The notes beneath the pieces were generated by a model. The model saw only the letters and a program-made list of their open reading frames with translations. It did no database searches and was not told the origin of the DNA. 64,000 bases of DNA from Acuticoccus sp. MNP-M23 (GTDB lineage Bacteria; Pseudomonadota; Alphaproteobacteria; Rhizobiales; Amorphaceae): assembly GCF_031195445.1 (NCBI RefSeq), contig NZ_CP133480.1, positions 620,001 to 684,000 of the forward strand, written 5' to 3'. Positions 28,665 through 38,263 of this stretch are shown here, one piece after another (within the stretch, counting starts at the first letter, position 1; the number at the start of each line of letters is the position of its first letter). The translations under genes and the position numbers were made by a program.

Positions 28665-30032
28665 TTAACTCACCCGGTCGCGAATTGCGGCGCCAACCAG
28701 CGCAATCATTCCCCAGATGAGGAAAAGCGAACCGAACACGATGGCTGTCCATCGGATCGCCTGGGGATAGGTGGCGTCTTCCGGTGCGCTACCGGACAGG
28801 AAGACGGCGAGGTAGCGCTGCTGCTTCATCGCATCCACACGCGCGCTTTCCAGCGAGGCGAGGCTCGACACATAGGCCCGCTCGGCAAACTCGCGCTCGG
28901 CGACAATCTCTTCGTAGTTGGACAGACGCTCGGTGAGGACGAGCTGGTCCGGTCCGTCGCTGGAGCCGGCATCGCGCACTGCCACGCTCAGCCGCTCCTT
29001 GGCGATCTGCCGCTGAAGCGAATCGATCTTGTTTTGCACATAGACGACGCGCGGCGAGTTCTTGCTCATGGTCGACAGCAGCGCGCTCAGTTCGGCCTCC
29101 GTGGAGGAAAGCTCCGCCTCAAGCGAGCCCACAAGACTCTGGCGCGATGCGGCGACCGCCGTCGGATCGATTTCCCGCTCGGAGCCGCGATAGGACGCCA
29201 CCTTCTTGCGGGCATCGGAATAACGCTTTTCCGAGATCTTCAGCTCGTTGCGGGCGGTTTGCAGGCTGTCCTCGCGGGCCCGAAGCGACAGGAAGTTGAT
29301 CAGATCCTCGGACTTTTCCAGCACCTTCTTGGTGATCGCCTCGGCATCGGCGGGGCGGAAGGCGCGGATCGTCATACTGATGATCCCGGTGTCGGTGTCG
29401 TATTCCACCGCGCTCATGGTCTGCCAATAGGAGACCAGCCCCTCGATGGTCGTTTCCGGGTCGAGGCGGTAGTAGGGGTCCGCCGAAGGGCGTGAATATA
29501 TTTCGAGGAAATTGGCTTCGGCGACCAGATGCTCCACCATTTCGCGGGACTCGATATAGTCCTGCAGGATGTAGCTGTCGGCGGTTTCGCTATCGCCGCC
29601 CGTGCCGCCGACACCGAACATGGCGCCAATGTCGATGGACGAGGTCGTCGCGCTTGCCCCGCGCACGGAAAACGCACTTTCCGTGGCGTACTGATCGGCC
29701 GCGACAAAGCCGTAAAAGAGTATCGTCAGAACCGTCGGCACCAGAACGAACACCACGAACAGCATCTTGACGAAGCGGCCGAACCGGGTGGTCGATTTCA
29801 GCATCTGCGGGCGGGGGGGCAACGAGAACTGCTCGGGCCGCAGCACAGCAGGCGGCGCGCCGGGGTTGGCCCGCGCTGTCGCAACGCGCGACGACCCTGC
29901 CGCCTCTTCGCTTTCGGCCGGCTGCGTTTCCTCCCGCTCGGTCACGGCACGGCGCCGCTCCAGGCGCGCCTTCCGCAAGGCCGCACGGCGTTCGTTCGCT
30001 TCGGATACTGGAACCAGGTTGTTGTCTGTCAT
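28665..30032 (-). CDS. Capsule polysaccharide export inner-membrane protein (KpsE/Wzz-like)
   Basis: A polysaccharide co-polymerase-like protein of 455 residues that bridges the inner-membrane exporter and the outer-membrane channel. There is a basic, disordered cytoplasmic N-terminus (about 80 residues) and a membrane helix at about 91-110. The periplasmic Wzz-like region carries long coiled coils (about 230-370, for example ELKISEKRYSDARKKVASYRG). A second membrane helix lies near the C-terminus (IVFGSLFLIWGMIALVGAA). It lies 6 bp downstream of the KpsT-like gene. Confidence 0.9.
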   Translation of the reverse strand: MTDNNLVPVSEANERRAALRKARLERRRAVTEREETQPAESEEAAGSSRVATARANPGAPPAVLRPEQFSLPPRPQMLKSTTRFGRFVKMLFVVFVLVPTVLTILFYGFVAADQYATESAFSVRGASATTSSIDIGAMFGVGGTGGDSETADSYILQDYIESREMVEHLVAEANFLEIYSRPSADPYYRLDPETTIEGLVSYWQTMSAVEYDTDTGIISMTIRAFRPADAEAITKKVLEKSEDLINFLSLRAREDSLQTARNELKISEKRYSDARKKVASYRGSEREIDPTAVAASRQSLVGSLEAELSSTEAELSALLSTMSKNSPRVVYVQNKIDSLQRQIAKERLSVAVRDAGSSDGPDQLVLTERLSNYEEIVAEREFAERAYVSSLASLESARVDAMKQQRYLAVFLSGSAPEDATYPQAIRWTAIVFGSLFLIWGMIALVGAAIRDRVS

Positions 30033-30038
30033 CGCGGG

Positions 30039-30902
30039 CTAAAAGAGAACTTCCCCGTTGTCTTCCTCGTCGAACGCGTCATCGGATTCGCCTTTACTGC
30101 TGACTGGGGCATTCTGGGGCGGCGGCAACGCTTCGAAGATCGTTGCGGCTTCCTCCACATCGTCGAAATGGTACAGACGGCCTTCATAAAGGATGTAAGC
30201 CAGATTCGCGTTCTCAGGAACCAGGCGCCTGCTATCAATCGACATGAGATAGTCTTTCGATAAAAGACGCGTCTTCAGTTCCTCGCCTCTCTCTTCGTCA
30301 AGCTTCAATGTGTGCGGCTTGAAGGGGCCATTGAACAGAAGCAGATCGAAGTCGCACAGGAGCGCGATGAGATAGCCATAGCGCCGCCGGGGGATCAGCT
30401 GCAAGGACTTGAACGGCTCCTTGAGAGCTTTGGGTTCCAGCTCCAGAAAACTCAGCGTGGCGGCAATAGTTGCCTCGGTGGACAAGCCGAGGACGTGGGA
30501 AATGAACAAGGTGTTGTCCCGCAGCGTCACCCGCGGGTCGGCAAAGGCCAGCGACCCCACCGGCCATGAAATGTTCGACTTGACGTGAACCTTCCCGCGA
30601 TCGGGCGCCTGACGCTGCTGGAGAATATCCATGATGGTCCCGCGGCCCGAGCCTTCGTGCCCGAACATCACCATCTTCCGCCCCTTCGGGAACCCGACCG
30701 AAAGGTTGTGGAAGACGTTGATGCGCTGGGTCTTGAGCTGCATCGTGACGTCGACCTTGTCGAGCGCGGCATGGCAGCGGTTGATGTGGATGCGGGTCTG
30801 CCGGGCAAGCAGGTCCTCTTCGGTGACGACACGTTGCTCGCTCGCACCGCCATCGCGGTCGCGCATCGCGTCCTCAAAGGAGACGACCGTCGCCTGACTC
30901 AT
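30039..30902 (-). CDS. KpsT-like ABC ATPase homologue with degenerate nucleotide-binding motifs
   Basis: A 287-residue protein placed where a capsule-export ATPase is expected. The ABC core aligns from about residue 60 (INVFHNLSVGFPKGRKMVMFG) to 245, but every catalytic motif is changed. The Walker A is GHEGSGRGT (81-89, Lys replaced by Arg and Ser/Thr by Gly). The signature region reads QLIPRRRYG instead of SSGM-type. The Walker B ends LLLFNG where DE is expected. The ATG at 30902 follows GGAGA. It is probably not an ATPase and may be a structural or regulatory partner of an intact exporter encoded elsewhere. No mutation-like frameshift is present, so it appears maintained. Confidence 0.75.
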   Translation of the reverse strand: MSQATVVSFEDAMRDRDGGASEQRVVTEEDLLARQTRIHINRCHAALDKVDVTMQLKTQRINVFHNLSVGFPKGRKMVMFGHEGSGRGTIMDILQQRQAPDRGKVHVKSNISWPVGSLAFADPRVTLRDNTLFISHVLGLSTEATIAATLSFLELEPKALKEPFKSLQLIPRRRYGYLIALLCDFDLLLFNGPFKPHTLKLDEERGEELKTRLLSKDYLMSIDSRRLVPENANLAYILYEGRLYHFDDVEEAATIFEALPPPQNAPVSSKGESDDAFDEEDNGEVLF

Positions 30903-31222
30903 ACTGGTCTCCGCAACCTTCGCGATGCAACAAGCCCGCGAACTGTGCACTGCACAAAGTGTACCACACTTTGTTTCTTGGACACTGCTTCGCCTGAGCG
31001 CAAGCTGAACATCCTAAAGCCGAGAATGGTCCATGCCCGCCTCAAACCGCGCTGCTGCCAGCGCAGGACAGCGCCCGGCGGGCCAGCCTGATGTCAAATA
31101 TCGGTTCAGCAACAGCGGGCGCAAGCCCTGACGCGGTCTGTCCGGCACAAGCAGGTTTCGTGCAAATGGATCAATGGGGGCCGCGGGAAATGCCCTACGC
31201 CCGCTTCTGGCCGCCCGCAAGC
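30903..31222. other. Intergenic region upstream of capsule export genes (320 bp)
   Basis: Holds an inverted repeat (30954-30974) about 50 bp upstream of the KpsT-like start. No supported gene; small open frames here have no ribosome site or recognisable product. The 3' end of panE borders it on the right, so any promoter here would serve the capsule genes. Confidence 0.6.
30954..30974. promoter_or_regulatory. Perfect 9-bp inverted repeat, candidate operator
   Basis: ACAAAGTGT, 3-nt spacer, ACACTTTGT, located 52-72 bp upstream of the KpsT-like ATG. The symmetry and length fit a dimeric repressor or activator site. No T-run follows, which argues against a terminator. Confidence 0.5.
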
Positions 31223-32152
31223 TCAGCCAGCGAGCGGATTGCCGCTGCGCCACGGGCTGAGGGCGGCAAAGGCGGCCCGGTGCACCGGTGTTGGAATGCC
31301 GGCATCCGCGCCAAGCGCCACCACCTTGCCGGACAACTCGGCAACCTCCAACCGCCGGCCGCGCTCCAGGTCAAACAACATGGACGACTTCATCCCCGCG
31401 CTGCCGGGCGCGGACAGCATCTCCATCCGAGCCTCCACAATGCCGGGGTCCACCGAGGGTTCGTGCAGCATGGCAACGGCAAGGGTCTCCGCCATTGCGG
31501 CGCGGAACAACTCGCGCGATGCCGGGTCGGCCAGAACGGGGCCGATGGGCAGCCGGGTCAGACAGGTGATTGCGGAAAAGGCGGAGAGGAAAATGAATTT
31601 CTCCCAGATCTGCCGGTTGATGTCGTCCACCAGGGCATGCTCGGCACCGGACCGGCCAAATGCAGCGGACAGTGCAGCAAGTGGCGCGCGCGCCGTTGCC
31701 GCGAAGGGGCCGAACACCACCCGTGCAAAGCTGGAGCTGTGCCGCACCACCCCTGGCGCCTCCACTTCGGCGCCGATATAGGCAACGCCGCCGCCGACCC
31801 GCGCCACGCCGAACGCCTCGGTCAGCGCCCCGCGGGCCGAGATGCCGTTCTGGAACGGGATCACCACCGTGCCGGCGCCCACCACCGGGCGGATGGCCTC
31901 AACCGCCTCCGCCGTGTCGTAGAGCTTGACGAGAAACATCACGATATCGGCCGGCCCCGCGTCTGCCGGCGTATCGGTGGCGGCAATGGGCTGGGTGAGA
32001 TTGCCAAGCCCGCTTTCCAGCCGGATGCCGTTTTTACGGATGGCCTCCAGATGCGCCCCGCGGGCCACCAGCGTCACGTCTTCGCCGGCCGCCTGCAGGC
32101 GTGCGCCGAAATAGCCGCCGACGGCGCCCGCCCCCATCACCAGAATCTTCAC
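31223..32152 (-). CDS. panE: 2-dehydropantoate 2-reductase (ketopantoate reductase)
   Basis: NADPH-dependent reduction of ketopantoate in pantothenate and coenzyme A synthesis. The 309-residue protein has the Rossmann motif MGAGAVGGYFGARL at the N-terminus and the catalytic-lysine region RQIWEKFIFLSAFSAITC in the helical C-terminal domain. The GTG at 32152 follows AGGAGA. The family includes paralogues with other 2-oxo acids, so substrate is likely but not certain. Confidence 0.88.
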   Translation of the reverse strand: MKILVMGAGAVGGYFGARLQAAGEDVTLVARGAHLEAIRKNGIRLESGLGNLTQPIAATDTPADAGPADIVMFLVKLYDTAEAVEAIRPVVGAGTVVIPFQNGISARGALTEAFGVARVGGGVAYIGAEVEAPGVVRHSSSFARVVFGPFAATARAPLAALSAAFGRSGAEHALVDDINRQIWEKFIFLSAFSAITCLTRLPIGPVLADPASRELFRAAMAETLAVAMLHEPSVDPGIVEARMEMLSAPGSAGMKSSMLFDLERGRRLEVAELSGKVVALGADAGIPTPVHRAAFAALSPWRSGNPLAG

Positions 32153-32306
32153 GGGATTGTTCTCCTGCTAGCGCGCGCTCTCCGGCACCATGAACAGCCG
32201 GCGCGGCGACACCGGCGCTAACGGTGCCAGCGGCCGGGAAAATCATGTTGACGGCGGCCTGCGGGCACATCAAGCCCCAAGGCTGGCCATTGCGGGGGAT
32301 GATCCG

Positions 32307-33095
32307 ATGGACGCGGTTCTTTGCGAACGCCGCGGCGCCGTTCTGCTGTTGACGCTGAACCGGCCCGAAAGGCTGAACGCTTTCAACGAGGCGATGCACA
32401 AGGCGCTCGCCGATGGCCTTGCATTGGCCGAGGGCGACAAAGGCATCCGCGCCGTGGTGCTCACCGGGGCGGGACGTGGCTTTTGCGCCGGTCAGGATCT
32501 CGCTGACAGGGCCTTGGGCGAAGGGGCCGCGCCGCCCGATCTCGGTGAGACCGTGGACCGGCTCTACAACCCGCTTGTTCGCCGCATCCGGGCCTTGCCC
32601 GTGCCGGTGGTGGTGGCGGTGAACGGGGTCGCCGCAGGCGCCGGGCTCAACGTGGCGCTGGCATGCGATATCGTGCTTGCCGCGCGCTCATCGGTGTTTC
32701 TTCAGCCGTTCGCCAATCTCGGTCTGGTGCCGGACGCCGGGGGCACGTTCACCCTGCCCCGCATTGTCGGCACGGTGCGCGCACGCGCCATGGCAATGCT
32801 GGCCGAGAAGATCGACGCCGAAACGGCGGAGCGCTGGGGCCTCGTCTACCGCGTGTACGAAGACGAGCGGCTGATGGAGGCGGCCATGGCCACTGCCGCG
32901 CGGCTGGCCGCCCTCCCCACCGACGGACTGGCCGCCATGAAGCGTGCATTCGATGCCGGCGCCGCCAATACGCTGGATAAACAGCTGGACCTTGAGCGAG
33001 ACTTGCAACAGGCACAGGGGCGACACCCGGACTACGCCGAAGGGGTGACGGCCTTCCTCGCCAAAAGGCCGCCGGTTTTCAAGGGACGCCGGTAG
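32307..33095 (+). CDS. Enoyl-CoA hydratase/isomerase family protein
   Basis: A 262-residue crotonase. Oxyanion-hole segments are GAGRGFCAGQDLADR and NGVAAGAGLNVALACD. The general acid position is in FANLGLVPDAGGTFTLPR, the pattern seen in PaaG-type isomerases/hydratases. The ATG at 32307 follows a GGGGGA stretch; the longer in-frame upstream part overlaps the panE promoter area and is not used. Divergent from panE. The substrate is not determined by sequence. Confidence 0.88.
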   Translation: MDAVLCERRGAVLLLTLNRPERLNAFNEAMHKALADGLALAEGDKGIRAVVLTGAGRGFCAGQDLADRALGEGAAPPDLGETVDRLYNPLVRRIRALPVPVVVAVNGVAAGAGLNVALACDIVLAARSSVFLQPFANLGLVPDAGGTFTLPRIVGTVRARAMAMLAEKIDAETAERWGLVYRVYEDERLMEAAMATAARLAALPTDGLAAMKRAFDAGAANTLDKQLDLERDLQQAQGRHPDYAEGVTAFLAKRPPVFKGRR

Positions 33096-33215
33096 CGCCA
33101 CGGCCGCCGTGCCGTGTTCCACGGCGTTCGCCGCATACCCATTATCGACCGTGCGGCCGTACCCCCGCGCGACCACTGGTTTAGTTTCACGCTCTCAGGC
33201 GCAGGAGCAAGAAAC

Positions 33216-34616
33216 ATGGCCAACCCCATGCAAAAGAGTGATTTTGGCAAGACCGCCGATATTCTGCAGTTCGTCACCGCAGGCCCGGACGAACATCGCA
33301 GCTGCATGGTCAACCGCGCGCTGGACGTGATGCGTCACCATCTCAACATGGACGTGGCGTACATCAACGAAGTCCGGGACGACCACACCATCGCGCGCTA
33401 CGTCAACGCCGAGCCCGGCGCCCCGGCTCCCACGATCGGAGAACCGAGGCCCGCCAGAGACGGCTACTGCAGGGCGATGCTGGACGGGAACCTGCCCGGC
33501 CTCATTCCCAACACCGCCGACGTGCCGTTTGCGCAGTCTCTTGACGTGACTCACGCTTTCCCTGTCGCCGCCTATGTGGCCGCGCCGCTGCACCTGCAGG
33601 ACGGCAGCCTCTACGGCACGTTCTGCTGCGTTTCCAGACATCCGAATGAAACCCTGAACGACCGCGACCACGCAATGCTCAAGGCGTTCTGCGACCTTGC
33701 CTCCTACCAGATCACCCAGGACCTGAATGACGGGCTGGCTGTGCGGAACGCGCGGGCGCGCGTCAGCGCAGTGCTCGCCGCGCCGGAGAAGCTGACCGTT
33801 GCGCTACAGCCGATCTGGGGCATCCAGCATGCCAGACCGTTTGCGGTGGAGGTCCTCTCGCGCTTCGAGGACGGACCCTATCGCACGCCCGACCTGTGGT
33901 TTGCCGACGCAGAGCTGGCCGGCATGCGCGCCGAACTCGAATTGCTGGCCCTGCGCAGGGGGCTTGAGACGCTGTACATCGTGCCGGAGGCCGTTTCGGT
34001 CTCGATCAACGTATCGCCGGACACGGCGATGCTTCCGGGATTTGCCGATGCGCTGGAGGGGCGGCCGCTGCACCGGATCATCCTGGAGCTGACCGAACAC
34101 AGCCCTGTGAGTGACTACCCTGCCTTGCGCGATGCGTTGGCGCCGCTGCGCAAGCAGGGCGTCGCTCTCGCCGTGGACGACGCGGGGGGTGGCTATGCAA
34201 GCCTCAGCCACATTCTTCAGCTAAAGCCGGACATCATCAAGGCCGACATTTCGCTGACGCGGAACATCCACCGCGACAAGGCTGCACAGTCGCTGATGTC
34301 AGCGCTGGCGGGATTTGCGCAAGCCACAGGCAGCAAAATGGTGGCCGAGGGCGTCGAGAATGCAAAGGAGCTGTCCCAGCTTCAGCGCCTTGGGGTCGGG
34401 TTTGCGCAGGGCTACCATCTTGGCCGCCCGGTCAACCCCGCCAACCTGCCCGATACGCTGGGCCGTGGCGCTGCCGCAATCTACCCGCCGCCGGACAATG
34501 TGGCAGGCGTGCGGCTGGAGCCCGAGATCGGCGCGTTCTACGAGCCGCGGACCAAGTCCGCTGCACCGCGGTCCATGAACGACGAGACGATGCGCGCGCC
34601 CGCCAACGCGGCCTGA
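33216..34616 (+). CDS. GAF-EAL cyclic-di-GMP phosphodiesterase
   Basis: A 466-residue cytoplasmic signalling protein. An N-terminal GAF domain (about 16-165; YINEVRDDHTIARYV, AAYVAAPLHL) precedes an EAL domain (about 185-425). The EAL active-site residues look intact: Glu212 (VEVLSR), Asn265 (INVSP), Glu291/294 (ELTEH), Asp321-Asp322 (DDAGGGYASL), Lys342 (KAD), Glu378/381 and Gln398. There is no GGDEF domain. The ATG at 33216 follows AGGAG. The GAF ligand is unknown. A link to the nearby surface-polysaccharide genes is possible but unproven. Confidence 0.9.
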   Translation: MANPMQKSDFGKTADILQFVTAGPDEHRSCMVNRALDVMRHHLNMDVAYINEVRDDHTIARYVNAEPGAPAPTIGEPRPARDGYCRAMLDGNLPGLIPNTADVPFAQSLDVTHAFPVAAYVAAPLHLQDGSLYGTFCCVSRHPNETLNDRDHAMLKAFCDLASYQITQDLNDGLAVRNARARVSAVLAAPEKLTVALQPIWGIQHARPFAVEVLSRFEDGPYRTPDLWFADAELAGMRAELELLALRRGLETLYIVPEAVSVSINVSPDTAMLPGFADALEGRPLHRIILELTEHSPVSDYPALRDALAPLRKQGVALAVDDAGGGYASLSHILQLKPDIIKADISLTRNIHRDKAAQSLMSALAGFAQATGSKMVAEGVENAKELSQLQRLGVGFAQGYHLGRPVNPANLPDTLGRGAAAIYPPPDNVAGVRLEPEIGAFYEPRTKSAAPRSMNDETMRAPANAA

Positions 34617-34634
34617 GCACGGATCTCCCGCCGG

Positions 34635-35747
34635 TCAGGCCGGCGAGATGGCGCGAACGGTGCCGTCGACATCTTCCTCGGCGCGCCCGGCCACCTGGAG
34701 TTCGACAAGGGCTGCCATCACCGCCCCGGCGGACAGTCCCGTCTGGCGGATAAGGTCGTCGGCCGTGACCGGGGTCAGCGACAGGCTGGCCGCGACCCGC
34801 TCCATGGCAGCCGGCGGCAAAGGCTGATCGGCATCATCTGCAAAACCCGGAAAACGCGGCTCGGGCGGGTCCCAGCGCGCCACACCGTCCAGCACGTCCC
34901 GCGCCGTGACGGCCATGCCCGCCCCCGATTGCAGGAGCTGAAGGCACCCCGCCGCACGCGGATCGAGCGGCGACCCCGGCACGGCAAACAGCTCGCGGTT
35001 CTCGTCGGCGGCATAGCGCGCGGTGTGCAGCGACCCGGAATTGTGTGCCGCCTCAATCACCACCACGCCATCGCTGAGGCCCGCAATCAACCTGTTGCGC
35101 CGCGGGTAGTCCCGCGCCCGCGGGTTGAACCCGAGCGGCATTTCGGACACCACCGCCCCGCCGCTCGCGATGATCTCGTCTGCCAGCGCGATGTGCTCTT
35201 CCGGTGTCGGCCGGTCGACGCCGCCGGCCACAACCGCCACCGTGCCGAACGGCAGCGCAGCCCGGTGCGCGGCCGCATCAATGCCCAGCGCCAGGCCCGA
35301 AACCACCGTGCGCCCTGCCGCACCGAACGCCTCGGCAAAACGCGCCGACAGCGTACATCCCGCCGCGGACGCCTTGCGCGCCCCCACAACGCCGAGCGGC
35401 GCGCGCGACAGCACCGCCGTGTCGCCGCGCACCGTAATCACGGGCGGCGGCGCATGAATGCGCGCCAGCCGCTCCGGGTAGCCCGGCGCACCAAGAAAGA
35501 GATATCCGACGCCGAGCCGTTCGGCCCGCGCCCGCTCGCGTGTCACCTCATCGGCAGTGGCGCGGACGATGGGCCGCTTCAAGCCTGCGCGCGACGCAAT
35601 TTCCGGCAGCGCTTCCAGCGCCGCAGCCGCCGACCCGTGGCGCTTGAGCAGACCCCAGAACGTGGCAGGGCCGACATTCTCCGAACGGATGAGACGGAGC
35701 CAGTCCGCTTCCGCCTGCGCACCGCGCGGGGCCTGCTGGGGGTTCAC
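34635..35747 (-). CDS. dprA: DNA-processing protein DprA
   Basis: Binds incoming single-stranded DNA and loads RecA during transformation. The GTG at 35747 overlaps the plsY stop (GTGA) and gives 370 residues. The Rossmann-like core includes [52 protein letters not shown] and [14 protein letters not shown] winged-helix-like C-terminus follows. The frame is open further upstream inside plsY, but that part is not used. Confidence 0.93.
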   Translation of the reverse strand: MNPQQAPRGAQAEADWLRLIRSENVGPATFWGLLKRHGSAAAALEALPEIASRAGLKRPIVRATADEVTRERARAERLGVGYLFLGAPGYPERLARIHAPPPVITVRGDTAVLSRAPLGVVGARKASAAGCTLSARFAEAFGAAGRTVVSGLALGIDAAAHRAALPFGTVAVVAGGVDRPTPEEHIALADEIIASGGAVVSEMPLGFNPRARDYPRRNRLIAGLSDGVVVIEAAHNSGSLHTARYAADENRELFAVPGSPLDPRAAGCLQLLQSGAGMAVTARDVLDGVARWDPPEPRFPGFADDADQPLPPAAMERVAASLSLTPVTADDLIRQTGLSAGAVMAALVELQVAGRAEEDVDGTVRAISPA

Positions 35748-36361
35748 GACTTCTTGCCGATCCGGCTCTCGCTGCCCGACAGCAGGCGCCGGATGTTGGG
35801 CGTGTGCTTGAACCACAACAATGCCGTCAGGAGGCCAAAAACCTCGGCAAACTGGTATTCATCGAGCCCCACCAGCACGAATGGCGTGACGAGCGCTGCC
35901 ACCAGCGCAGCCAGCGACGAGAAGCGGAAGATGAACGCAGTGGCAAGCCACACGGCGGCAAACGCCAGCCCCGCAAGAGGCACGGCCGCCACAAGGCAGC
36001 CGAGGTAGGTGGCCACACCCTTGCCGCCGCGAAAGCCCAGCCAGACCGGGTAAAGATGGCCCAGAAACGCGCCGAGCGCCGCCGTCACCGCAAAGTCGGG
36101 CCCGCCAAACCGGGCTGCGACCAGAACCGCGACCGCCCCCTTCGCGCCATCAAGAAAAAGCGTGGCAGCGGCAAGATCTTTGCGGCCGGTGCGCAAGACA
36201 TTTGTCGCGCCGATATTGCCGGAACCGATCTTGCGCACGTCCCCCAACCCGGCAATTCTGGTGATCAGCAGGCCGAAGGGGACCGCCCCCATCAGGTAAG
36301 CGAGCACGAAAACCGCAAGAAAGTAGGGCCAGACCGCCGCCCAGCTGATCGGATCGGGCAT
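35744..36361 (-). CDS. plsY: Acyl-phosphate glycerol-3-phosphate acyltransferase PlsY
   Basis: First acylation step in phospholipid synthesis, using acyl-phosphate. The 205-residue membrane protein has several hydrophobic helices and the conserved loops [13 protein letters not shown] and [12 protein letters not shown]. Its stop overlaps the dprA start. The plsY-dprA order is common in alphaproteobacteria. Confidence 0.95.
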   Translation of the reverse strand: MPDPISWAAVWPYFLAVFVLAYLMGAVPFGLLITRIAGLGDVRKIGSGNIGATNVLRTGRKDLAAATLFLDGAKGAVAVLVAARFGGPDFAVTAALGAFLGHLYPVWLGFRGGKGVATYLGCLVAAVPLAGLAFAAVWLATAFIFRFSSLAALVAALVTPFVLVGLDEYQFAEVFGLLTALLWFKHTPNIRRLLSGSESRIGKKS

Positions 36362-36509
36362 GAGTTCTCCATTTATTGTTTAGCATCACATGCAATTAAC
36401 CTTTTCAACGCGCGTCGGAAAAGTCGGCTGTTGCCGCATGCTGGCTTGATCGCTAAGAACTAACTTAAATGCCTTCCCGCTCAATGCATTCTGTCGGGGA
36501 ACCCACGCT

Positions 36510-38189
36510 GTGCACAAGACGATGGATGAGACGTTAGGTCGACGCGTGGCTCTTCGCCGCGTGGACGATACGCCTGCGTCGCCCGTCATGCGACCGGCAG
36601 AGTATGCAGGGCACAACGCCTTCGCATCCGATCCCGTGCTGACCGCCTGCATGGATGCTACCCTCGACGACCGGACCGAGGAAGAGCTGCGCACCCTTGG
36701 CACCTATTGGGGCTCGGTCGATGCGCAGGAGGTGGCGCGCCTCGCCACCACCAATGGCCCGAAGCTCCGCCGGGAGGACATCGAAGGCCGCCGCATCGAC
36801 CAGGTGGAGATGCACCCCGCCTATCACGCTCTGATGAACCGCAGTGTGACATCCGGCCTCCTGTCCTCTGCGTGGGAGGACGGCGACGGCACGCGCCAGC
36901 ACCGCCTGCGCGCATCCACCCTCTACCTCACCGCCTCCTGCGAGCGGGGCCACCTTGCCCCGGTGTGCGCATCCCATGCGGCCATTGCCTCCCTCGCCTA
37001 CGCGCCGGAGCTGGAGGCCGAACTCTTTCCCCTCCTTGCCTCACGCCGGTACGATCGTCGCCCGATTCCCGTGTCGGAGAAGGAAGGCGCAATCCTGACG
37101 CTGGCGATCTCGGAGCGGGACCACGCCGGAGAGCATGGCGCCATCCGCAGCCGCGGCGAGCTTACCGCTGGCGACGGCATCCGGATCACCGGCGAGAAAG
37201 CCGCAGTCTGCGCACCCGGCGCCGACCTGTTGCTGGTGCTGGTGAAAACCGCCGATGGCCCCACCGCCGCCATCGTGCCGCGCTATGCACCCGAAAACGC
37301 CGACACAATCGCCATCGAGCAGATGCTCAGCCCTGGCGGGCTGGAAGCGCAGGCGCTGGCCAACCTCCGCTTCGAGGGAGCGCGCGGCCGCACCATCGGC
37401 GATCCAGGCCGCGGCCTGCAGGTCCTGCGCGACGTGCGCACCCTCACCCAGCTCGACAGCGCGGTGATTGCGGCAGGCTCCGTGCGGACTGCCGTCGGCC
37501 GCGCCGCGCACTATCTGCGCACCCGCTTCTTCGACGGTCAGGCGCTGATTGCCGATCCGCTGAACGAGCGCCTGCTGGCGGACCTTGCCCTCACCAGCGC
37601 CGCGCAGACCGCGCTTTCCCTGCGCCTCGCCGCGGCGTTCGACCGTGCCTTCGAGCGCGATGGCGACCATGCCGTGGCCCGCGTTCTCACGCCCGCCACC
37701 AAGATCTACGTGCTGAAGACAGCCGGCGCCGTTGCCATGGAAGCACGCGAGCTGATGGGCACCGCTGCCCTGTCGCAGACCCACCCCGCGGCACGCGTTG
37801 CGCCCGATCTTGGCGTGTTTGCCACCTGGGACGGTGCCAGCAACGATGCCGCGCACGACCTGATCAGCCTCATTGCCCGCGACGAAAGCGTTCTTGCCGA
37901 TGCGCTGGACGAGCTCGGCACCGAGCTTGGCACCCAGAATGCCGACCTCATCGACCGCACCATGATCCTGGGCCGCGAGGCTGTCGCCAATCCGGGTCTC
38001 GCCCGCGCCTTTGCCGACCAGCTGGCCATGGTGGGCGCGGCGGCGGCAATGCGGGCGAACCTGCCGCGGGTGGTGTCGGACGCATTTGTCGCTGCCCGCC
38101 TGCGCGGCGGCTACACCGCGCAATATGGCGCACTCGACAGCCGGTTCGACGCAGCCGCCATCATCGACTTCACCGTCCCGGAAGACTGA
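36510..38189 (+). CDS. AidB-like acyl-CoA dehydrogenase family protein
   Basis: A 559-residue flavoprotein of the acyl-CoA dehydrogenase superfamily. Residues MHPAYHALMNRSV match the AidB-type N-terminal region, and RVLTPATKIYVLKTAGAVAMEA lies in the helical C-terminal domain. AidB of E. coli is part of the adaptive response to alkylating agents; an ogt gene lies within 1 kb. The GTG at 36510 follows GGGGA; an ATG at 36522 is an alternative. Substrate and real function are unknown. Confidence 0.87.
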   Translation: MHKTMDETLGRRVALRRVDDTPASPVMRPAEYAGHNAFASDPVLTACMDATLDDRTEEELRTLGTYWGSVDAQEVARLATTNGPKLRREDIEGRRIDQVEMHPAYHALMNRSVTSGLLSSAWEDGDGTRQHRLRASTLYLTASCERGHLAPVCASHAAIASLAYAPELEAELFPLLASRRYDRRPIPVSEKEGAILTLAISERDHAGEHGAIRSRGELTAGDGIRITGEKAAVCAPGADLLLVLVKTADGPTAAIVPRYAPENADTIAIEQMLSPGGLEAQALANLRFEGARGRTIGDPGRGLQVLRDVRTLTQLDSAVIAAGSVRTAVGRAAHYLRTRFFDGQALIADPLNERLLADLALTSAAQTALSLRLAAAFDRAFERDGDHAVARVLTPATKIYVLKTAGAVAMEARELMGTAALSQTHPAARVAPDLGVFATWDGASNDAAHDLISLIARDESVLADALDELGTELGTQNADLIDRTMILGREAVANPGLARAFADQLAMVGAAAAMRANLPRVVSDAFVAARLRGGYTAQYGALDSRFDAAAIIDFTVPED

Positions 38190-38192
38190 CAG

Positions 38193-38263
38193 GCGCCCGC
38201 CGGGTGCGGACGGGCGCTGGACGCCCGCCCACAACACCTGGGGGCGGCGGCGCTAGCGCCCCC
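38193..38263. other. GC-rich hairpins between convergent genes
   Basis: Two short stems lie in the 63-bp convergent gap: GCGCCCG/CGGGCGC (38193-38199, 38211-38217) and GGGGGCG/CGCCCCC (38240-38246, 38257-38263, overlapping the last codons of the RraA-like gene). Neither has a T-run. They may reduce read-through between the aidB-like and RraA-like genes. Confidence 0.35.

Noticed and set aside
31014-31253. Small minus-strand open frame between panE and the capsule genes
   Set aside because: It overlaps the 3' end of panE, has a composition like a random GC-rich frame, and has no recognisable motif.
32190-32306. Upstream extension of the enoyl-CoA hydratase gene
   Set aside because: The extra 39 residues are not crotonase-like and occupy the divergent promoter region with panE. 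A good start is at 32307.
34635-35816. dprA starting at an ATG/ATG-like codon inside plsY
   Set aside because: The GTG at 35747 overlaps the plsY stop and matches the start of the DprA fold. The longer N-terminus is only plsY sequence in another frame.
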